From the NCBI GenBank assembly GCA_026874595.1, contig CM049317.1:32226901-32290900 (forward strand): a stretch of 64,000 nt of DNA, read 5' to 3'. How positions within the stretch are numbered: position 1 is the first letter of the stretch; each line of letters opens with the position of its first letter. Shown piece after piece: positions 56,950-64,000 of the stretch. The translations under genes were made by a program, and so were the position numbers. The notes beneath the pieces were generated by a model. It worked only from the letters and a program-made list of their open reading frames with translations, made no database searches and was not told where the DNA came from. Source of the DNA: Sipunculus nudus (Eukaryota > Annelida > Sipuncula > Golfingiida > Sipunculidae).

Positions 56950-57144
56950 CTCTTTTATTTCTGGGGTGAAGTTCCACCAGTTTTTATTTTAACTTCTCTC
57001 CGGAGCGAACGCATTAATGGCCCCAGTGATACCATGTGGTATATCTCTTTCGATGCAATTTACTGTAAATGTGTGATTACGTCAATTTTAGAAGGATCTG
57101 GCATATTATTTATGAGCTTTTCCTGAAAACGACCCTAATCAGCT

Positions 57145-57946
57145 TTAGCTATATTGCGAAATATTTTTTTTTTGCGGGGAAACCTGTGGTTTCAATCTAA
57201 TGTCTACATGGATCGGGAGATGGTCCGATCCGATATACTGCCCTATATAGAACTCCGAGAAGACAGCTATGTTTGGAGTGGCAAGAGCGAGATCTAAAAT
57301 GTTCCAAGCGCCGTTAGTCGCACTGTAGAACGTTGGCTTACCATAGTTTAACAAAACCAAATTACCATCTACAAGTTCAACCAAAGTATTTTACCAGAGG
57401 CATTACTATATATAGCACCGTAGTCTGTATATTGGGCGTTTAGATCATCTAGGATTAGATAATTATTACTTTTTGATCTATTTTTTTCTGATAATCTGTT
57501 TTTGCAGTTTTAATGTTGGGGGTTATAATAAACTATTAAATCCAGGTTTTGAGCTGCCCCATCCGCTCCGTTTATTCTGATTGAGGGGGATTCGGCTTTA
57601 ACATTCTCCAACCACTTATTAACAGAATAAACAAATTTTCTGTCGACATCGATACCCACACCCCCTCCTTGATCTTTCTCTCTATCTGACCGAATCAGGT
57701 CATCGTTACCAAGCGTGAAATGTTTACCTGGTGTGAGTTCAGTTTTAGATATTGAAGCAATTTCTTTATTATTTTATCTAGAAAATTTAATAATCCAAGT
57801 TTACGCGCGTTTAAGCCGTTGGTGTTTACATGTGAAATATTAATACTATTGAAGAAATTAACACTATTTACAAGGTGTTTTGATAGTTCCTGTTCAGACA
57901 AAGGTTGGCCAGTTGTCATCACTGGCCAATTCTTCCAACCTGTCAA
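57145..57946 (-). pseudogene. AP-like endonuclease domain of the Jockey-like LINE
   Basis: The intact part (57145-57384) reads LNYGKPTFYSATNGAWNILD, then LALATPN and YIGSDHLPIHVDI. SDHLPI is the catalytic His motif of AP-type LINE endonucleases, and the 'T......S..D..L' before it is standard. The N-terminal half is decayed: HVNTNGLNARKLGLLNFLDK is at 57755-57835, and a GGGVGIDVDRKF-like stretch appears in another frame around 57620-57670. The enzyme would nick the target DNA before reverse transcription. Confidence 0.7.
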
Positions 57947-58833
57947 TGTCCGATCTAATGGCAGCGTGGTCGACCTTCTGGCGGAAATACTTCCAGATCA
58001 ATGCAGCAACTGTCTCGCAGATCTGATCAAGTTGAACACCGGGGTTAAAGTTGTACACCAGATGGGTGATGAACAACACGGTGTTCCAGTCAAAATGTGT
58101 CGTTTTTGTTTCCTTGGTTGGTTGTAGGACTGGTCTAGTAGTCAGTCCAGTTATCAGTGACGTCCAGGGGAACTCTATATACTACCCCATATCTGCGTGA
58201 TGTTGTGGTTGGCTGTGGCCGCTTGCCAGTGACAGCAAAGGTAGCACGGCTACATCCTGGCAGCTTTTGCCATGTGGGGTCGTCATGTGGGGTTTGTCAG
58301 CTTCTGTCTCGGAGGTGCAGCGGATGGAGCTCGTTGGCCTGGTTTGTGTTTTGTTTGACTTGCGTCCTTGGTTGTTTTTGTTTTGTCTATTCCTTGGTCG
58401 GTTGAAGGACTGGTCTAGTAGTCAGTCCAGTTGTCTTTTGGTTAGCCTCCGCAGAAAGTGGAGTGCTAGCCTTCCGTTTAGCTAAAGTATCCGCCTGGAA
58501 GTGCGGCTGCAGGTTAACTGCTGGTGTCTGAGCCTCTGCCTACGTCGAGGATGTATCCTGAGTTCCCATTACTCAACTCAGGAGTGCTGGTCCGGAGTCT
58601 GAGGTCTGGTCTGTATGCACTGTGAAAGCTTGCTTAACCATGTGCTCAAGTGCATCTATCCTCCTGGACAGAGTCACGATAAAGCGGTCTCTTTCCATCA
58701 GTGTCTAGTTAAGGTCTCTTGTCGCTGTTGTATAATAACCATGTCCTTGTCCTCAAGTTGTTTGTCAGCGCGCAGCGGGGGTATAACCAGACTGACTGGG
58801 CTTACCACGTTTCTTTGTCGAGCGTCTAGTCAT
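57894..58833 (-). pseudogene. ORF1-like region of the Jockey-like LINE
   Basis: It starts at an ATG at 58833 with a basic N-terminus (MTRRSTKKRGKPSQSGYTPA), breaks at a stop, and is followed by a heptad-like stretch (RDRFIVTLSRRIDALEHMVK) suited to a coiled coil. A later frame (57894-58079) reads VQLDQICETVAALIWKYFRQ and DRLEELASDDNWPTF. ORF1 proteins bind element RNA. No CCHC knuckles were seen. Many breaks. Confidence 0.5.
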
Positions 58834-58860
58834 CTTGGCCGATGATAACCTAGATGGTGA

Positions 58861-60500
58861 TGTAGGTCAGTGTGTCCAGTGAGCCGTGAAATGGCTTGAC
58901 CTGTTAATTAGCTGATCGTTAATCAGCCTGAGGTTTGCAGTCAGTGCACCGTAACAAGTGCGTTTCGTTCTAGTCTATTGATTTGTTGTTGCTTGTATGT
59001 GTTCTTCAGTCGTGTTTGCTTGTTTTATGTTTGCGTATTTTAATAGCTTTTTATATGAAAATGTCCTCAAAATATAGTGTGCTTCGTCGATTTTGTAGTT
59101 GTTTTAGTTGCTTAGTATCTTTGGCTTTTTTCCCCAATAATATATATGAGTTTGTAGATGACTAAACAGTGCTTGATGATATGTTATATGTAAACAAATC
59201 CCGGAGTCTACACGTAGTTTAGGTAATACATTTTTTATATGTTATTATTTTTATATTTATTTTGTCTAATGTTTAATATTTCCGAATAGACCTGCACTGA
59301 TTCTATATATTACAATACTGAAGTCTGTATAATTTTCCTTGTGATTTTCTTTGTCCAACGCTGGCTTAAACAAAATTCAAATCTATAAAATGATAATACA
59401 CCGGTCTATTTTCTCTGCTTGGATAAGCCGAAATTTAACCAAGGTTAAAGAATGCACCTACTGGCTCTGCAACCCGATCTCTACAAGGAGAAATACAGAA
59501 TTAGTTCAACACCAGTCGGCTTAACCCTCTAAGGGGTGCCGGTGGGCTCTTGAGTCTTGGTGTCTGCACCTGAAAAACTAAGTTTTGAGAACGATTAGAC
59601 AGATGTAATGCAAAATTTCCGATAATCGGGAAATCGAAGTCCTTACAAGGACTGTTGGTGGGCACACCAAGTGCTACACCGAATAAACAAACGCTTTTAC
59701 GATGTTTGAACTGTGTAGACCGAGCGTGGACTTGAGTTCGTCGACAAGCAAAGATGCAACCCAGGCGAGAGCAGCTGTAAGACACGTCCGCACGCGGCCG
59801 TGTCTAATTAGCAAGTGAGACTGGTAGTGCTATCTGCGAATTTCCTATTTATTACAAATTATACCTGCAAATTTGAGAAAAACAGATTACCCCTACTGAT
59901 CCAACCCGGTGTCTTCTGTGGGATGTTAACAAATAAGCAATTATAGACTCATATTTGATTAGTAGAATTTCGTACAAAAGGCGACATTTTAAAACAACGT
60001 CAGTTTAAACAGTCACAACATTCGCAGTCGTCATGCGAATACAGGTATGCCGCCAAATTCACGAAACATGAATAAACTGAAACACGGGATCTCTACTGAT
60101 GTGAAAGCCCTCAAACTTGTGTGGCATCAGAGATGCCCAAGTATCCGAAGACGCATATATGGACAAAACAAAATTCACGTGGCACCACAGTTCATGTGTA
60201 CAAGATAATGCCAATTTCAGGCGGATTCCTAAGAAAACTCCCGAGATAAATGTATGAACGTATTTCCAAATACGTGTTAATACGTGGCGCCAACTATCAT
60301 GTGTACTAGAAGGCAAACTAAGATGGATGGACAATTTTACGTCAGATTGAAGTATTATTTCTACTATAAGTTATCACTCTAAATAAAGCTGTTGCTTACA
60401 TAGTTGCCGATATTTCATAATTCCAGCAGATGGGCATATGCTTTTTAAAACTATTTATTTGATTGAATTTATATTTTATTTTTCTGTGTCCCCGAGAGTA
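58861..60500. other. 5' flank of the LINE and intergenic DNA
   Basis: The first 150 bases may be the 5' UTR of the minus-strand LINE. The rest holds frames below 95 codons without motifs. Confidence 0.45.
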
Positions 60501-60504
60501 AACG

Positions 60505-61130
60505 TGAGATTGTATGTAAGAGAAAGAATGAGTGTGATCATGAATGAGAAATAAAAACTGATATAGCAAGAGTGAGGTAGAATGTGAGAAGAATTTTTTG
60601 CACTAGACAAGACGCGATTAAAGTGAGGTAAAATCTGAGATACAAGCAAATCAAAACGACGAGACTGAATGTGGGGAAGTGTTGGGTTTTATGTGTATTT
60701 TTTTTTTGGGGGGGGGGGGCTGTGAGTGAGCCCGTTTGTCTATCAGTGAGGGTGAGAGAGAGAGAGATGGGGAGAGAAATAACAGTTAATAAGTGAATTA
60801 GTCTTTGGTAGAGGATATTTAGAGGAAACTGTGAGCTTGTATGAAAGAAAAAGAATTGGTGCGATCATGAGAATTAAAAACTTACTGACTGAACAAGAGT
60901 GAGATAGAATGTGAAGAATTTTTGGCACTAGACTATACGCGGTAAAAAGTGAGCTAAAAGACTGAGATACCAGGAAAGAAAACGACGAGATTGAATGAAT
61001 GGGCATTCCGGTTGAGTGTGTTTGTTTGGGCGGGGGGGGATGAGTGAGCCCTTTTGTCTGTCAGAGAGGGTGAGAGAGATAAGGAGGGGAATAACAGCAA
61101 ATAAGAGAATTAGTCTGGGATTGAGGGAAT
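60505..61130 (+). repeat. Two-copy tandem duplication, unit ~320 bp
   Basis: Unit 1 (about 60505-60828) and unit 2 (about 60829-61130) share 'agattgtatgtaagagaaagaa', 'gcactagacaagacgcg', 'aaacgacgagactgaatg', a poly-G run, 'gagtgagcccgtttgtct', 'gtgagagagagagag' and 'ataacagttaataag-gaattagtct'. Identity is about 75-80% by eye. No gene. Confidence 0.75.
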
Positions 61131-61134
61131 GAGA

Positions 61135-62495
61135 GAGAAATCAAGTCGTTCTCATTGGCTATATTTCATGGCAATATTTCAAAAACGAAATATGGAAATA
61201 TTTCTTATATGTACTTAGTATATGAGTATATAGTTTTAAGTATGTACTTTGTAAGCAATACTAAAATAAATTAAAAAGTAAAGGTTCGCACAGAGAGATA
61301 CAGGTGGTGTGTACAATCACAGTCTTGTTCTTATACAATATTCCTGTTAACTGGACACTTGATCTTAATGCTGTTGTCATAAGATGTGAAGAGAGAATAT
61401 TAATGAATGATTAATTTTTATGACCGTATTCAGTACATCTTTCTTTTAGATGCATGGGGAAACTTATCGTACACCAATAATTCATCGAGCAGATATGCAA
61501 ATATTCTGAGAGAAGCCTTTGATCTATGGCATATCAGGCCTTCTTGGATATTTCCAAATAACCGTCTAAAGACACAGTAGCTGCTTCCATTATGCCTGTC
61601 ACTAATCCAAGCCCTGTTGGATGTCTAAATTTGCAACAGAAACATTGTTTGTACTACAAAAATCTGTTTAAGGCATGTTTAACATATCATCGAAAAATAT
61701 GCGAATCACCGTATCGCGGTATACCGATATATCAATGATATCGCACACCTAAACGATGAACTCACGTCCGGTAAATATGATGAAATTGATCTCTTCCTTA
61801 AGAAGATAATACGATTTCTCACAACCCTGTTCCTTGTACAAGCCAACCAAGGATGAACATGGGGACAACATTTCAATATGCCTAATCATTGCTGAGAAAA
61901 ACCTGTTTGTAAATCCATCTATCCCCCACCCCCCACCCTCCCCCCTTTTCATATTTAGTCTGTTTATAGTGTTGTTTTTTTCCTTGAATTTGTTAAAATC
62001 TAGATCTTGTGAAAAAGTATGGACCAGGCAATTGACATTGTGGTGTGGGTTCAACTGTTATGTATAGGTTTGTCCAACTATCCACCTTATACGCATGTAG
62101 ATAATAACCCGGAAACATTCTGGTGGCGTTTTGTGTACAATTCTTAAGTATCCTTGTTGCGAATTCCCTGTGCATGCGCTCACCGGATTTCAAATAATTT
62201 GTTTAATTGTTTAATGTAAATTCATACTCAGTACCGGGTTGACTGGTTCCTGCCACTTCATGGTCCAATGCCCGGCCATGTGTAAATCGTGCGGACGGTC
62301 ATGTGACTTGCTAGTCATTCAGGACGAAAGAGATAACAAGATGGTGACGGATCTTTTCCTGGAAAAGAAAACTCGCCTAACCTGTTTGGTTAAACCTATA
62401 TCGGTCCGACGAATTTAACTGAATATATGACAAAACAACAGTTCCGGTCAGTTTATGTATCAAAAGTAAGGGCAAACTTATTTTTATATTTATTC

Positions 62496-62542
<47 letters not shown>

Positions 62543-63080
62543 AACGCACGAACAAAACGACGCTGCGTTCAGCTATTTTAAGAGAACGCGGATATTGGAA
62601 TTAAGCAGCAAAAATGTGGAGAAAAGGTTGAGGTATTCAGAGACTGTATCACAGAAACTAATATCATATTCGTATGAGGTGGAGGACTTCGTTACCGGTC
62701 ACAAGGCTTTTGTTTCCTGTATGCATGGTTGGTTAATGACTGAACGTATGTGTTGTTTTAAGTAGAATTTTACAAATAAAAGTTTTAATAGATATGTTTC
62801 CCGAATACTATGATTCCATATCACATGAAAGGAATTAACAGGTACACAAATTACAGCTGAAATAACTTTTACTTTTATTCCTCCAAGTCCTCCAAGTTTT
62901 TCCACATTTCATGAAAATATCTATTGAATTATATCATATGATCCATCAAAAGTGCTTTCCTTTTCCAGAAGGCAGTATTAAAGAATACATATTCGTTACA
63001 TATCTTCGACACAAACGATACTTGTTCTATTTCCCATCTACATAATTAATCCTTGTTGTTTTATATTACACCATGGACTT
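61135..63080. other. Intergenic with (AT)n tract
   Basis: An (AT)n tract lies at about 62499-62541 and poly-C runs at about 61925-61950. Frames such as 61749-62054 and 62427-62765 include simple sequence and have no motif. No gene seen. Confidence 0.5.
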
Positions 63081-63084
63081 TAGA

Positions 63085-63345
63085 ATATAAGCCTTCTTTA
63101 AAGGTTCCATAAAGAACCATATAGCTAGGGTTCAACAAAGAACCTTCCACAAAGTTACCCACTCATTCCACTATCAAGGACCTTAAAGGTCTCCTTCGGG
63201 ACCTTTTGAACAGGTTCTGGATGGAACCTGTAAGGTCCAAGAAAAGAACCATCCGGAATTTAAAAAACAGAGCCATGTGTTTAAGGTTCCAGTTAGATCC
63301 CCTGAAGGTTCCCCACTCAGTCTACTGCGAAGAACCCTTTTGTTT
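63085..63345. repeat. Cluster of short palindromic GGTTC/GAACC motifs
   Basis: At least a dozen 'aaggttcc', 'aagaacc', 'ggaacct' and 'ggttc' words occur in both orientations (for example 'ggttccataaagaacc', 'ggttcaacaaagaacc', 'aggttctggatggaacct'), forming nested inverted repeats. Each pair can fold into a small hairpin. The 60-codon frame over it is incidental. Confidence 0.7.
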
Positions 63346-64000
63346 TTTTTTCTGGAAACTTGATTTCTTTGAGTGCATGTATATATAGTTGTATGTGAAT
63401 GTGTGTGTGTATAAGTATAAATTATCTATACATGTAGTCATCTTAGTCTCTATTTAAATGGATGAGGAATTATGCTTTTTTGACAAACTTTTAGATAGGG
63501 AGTTTAAATCGACGGCACATCACTGGGATGTGTATCGTTTATCGGCTGGCCTTGTATGTGACAACGGACTGGTAGGCAACTTGGGATTAATGAACCCTTC
63601 TTTTCACAGTCAAGGTGTCAAAATGAGCTGAAAGGGGTTTATACATCAGGATGATGATTTTGCTCTACGTTTCGGCGCACACCTCTTTATTTAAAGTTTT
63701 ACAAAAGGTACAATGCAGTTGTCAGCACGGGACTAAATATCTTGCCAAATAGCTTCCGTCCACTGAAATATATTAAGAACAATTAGTTTGATGAAGAACA
63801 GATATGTTATGTTACAGGGACCGTTCCTAATTCATGTCATCAAGTCATGCAGAGATGAAGCCATGGATTCTTAGTTTTCTAGTGTGGATAAAATTGTTTC
63901 TGCTTTTGGAACACTTTTTCTTTAATAAAGTGATGGAATTGTGTTTTCATCTGGTAACAACTGAAATGTATATTTGATTAAACCTTTTCTATTTTCATTT
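63346..64000. other. Intergenic, no gene seen
   Basis: AT-rich; a few TG repeats near 63400. No recognisable gene or element to the window end. Confidence 0.5.

Larger units (their letters stand above)
55290..58860 (-). mobile_element. Jockey-like LINE, nearly full length but decayed
   Basis: On the minus strand, in order: an ORF1-like start at 58833 (MTRRSTKKRGKPSQSGYTPA), a coiled-coil-like piece, a second ORF1-like block (about 57894-58079), an AP-type endonuclease (about 57145-57880), a linker and a reverse transcriptase (about 55300-56950). Length (about 3.6 kb) and order suit a Jockey-clade element. Frames are broken in many places, so it is dead. A 41-bp direct repeat sits inside the ORF1 region at 58112-58152 and 58392-58432. 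Confidence 0.75.

Overview
The window looks like about 64 kb of AT-rich, repeat-dense, non-coding nuclear DNA from an invertebrate animal. A bivalve or other mollusc is my best guess. The guess rests on the mix of elements: an L1-Tx1-type LINE, a Jockey-like LINE, a Penelope-like element with a hammerhead ribozyme, a PNMA/Ty3-like gag remnant, tRNA-derived SINEs, and the decayed THAP-type and P2X7-tail genes. Many (AT)n microsatellites and G/C homopolymers add to this picture. No operons, prokaryotic genes, CRISPR arrays or intact host genes are visible. Almost every long open frame belongs to a mobile element, a pseudogene or a microsatellite.

Layout. 1-5 kb is mostly unremarkable AT-rich DNA, with one of two related GPCR-like gene remnants (about 2.3-2.8 kb; the second is at 44.2-44.6 kb). 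5.0-9.45 kb is a graveyard of retroelements: a gag remnant, three different LINE reverse-transcriptase remnants, a 3-copy minisatellite and a SINE. 11-17.8 kb holds small diverged dispersed repeats. 17.8-19.5 kb is a foldback element with arms of about 300 bp that carry internal (AT)n tracts. 20.76-22.23 kb is a Penelope-like element (RT, then GIY-YIG nuclease, then hammerhead ribozyme), followed by a head-to-head pair of SINEs. 23.27-25.30 kb and 26.18-28.21 kb are two nearly identical copies of a 2.04-kb unit; the first is bounded by an 18-bp direct repeat. 28.94-29.37 kb is a 432-bp miniature LTR element (TRIM) whose LTRs carry a tRNA-like D-arm and T-arm.

30.58-30.73 kb is a small MITE. 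34.1-35.4 kb is a tandem array of about 300-bp units. 35.59-36.23 kb is a solo LTR. 39.8-44.0 kb is the most gene-like region. It holds a decayed P2X7-intracellular-domain gene on + and a decayed THAP-domain gene on -, converging on each other. Each has the same 17-bp CRE/E-box element upstream, in inverted orientation. 46.3-48.34 kb is a 5'-truncated L1-Tx1 LINE with one frameshift and an A-rich tail. 49.3-51.6 kb holds inverted GGTCYGAGAT repeats, a second hammerhead ribozyme and a long CATT/CTTT satellite. 52 kb is another LINE remnant and 53.4 kb another SINE. 55.3-58.86 kb is a decayed but nearly full-length Jockey-like LINE on -. 60.5-61.1 kb is a tandem duplication, and 63.1-63.35 kb is a cluster of short palindromic GGTTC/GAACC motifs.

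The strongest observations are the two hammerhead ribozymes with covarying stems, the TRIM with tRNA-like LTRs, the convergent THAP/P2X7-tail locus, the long-arm foldback element, and the recent 2.04-kb duplication with its 18-bp flanking repeat. Homology calls come from motif recognition by eye; no search was run.
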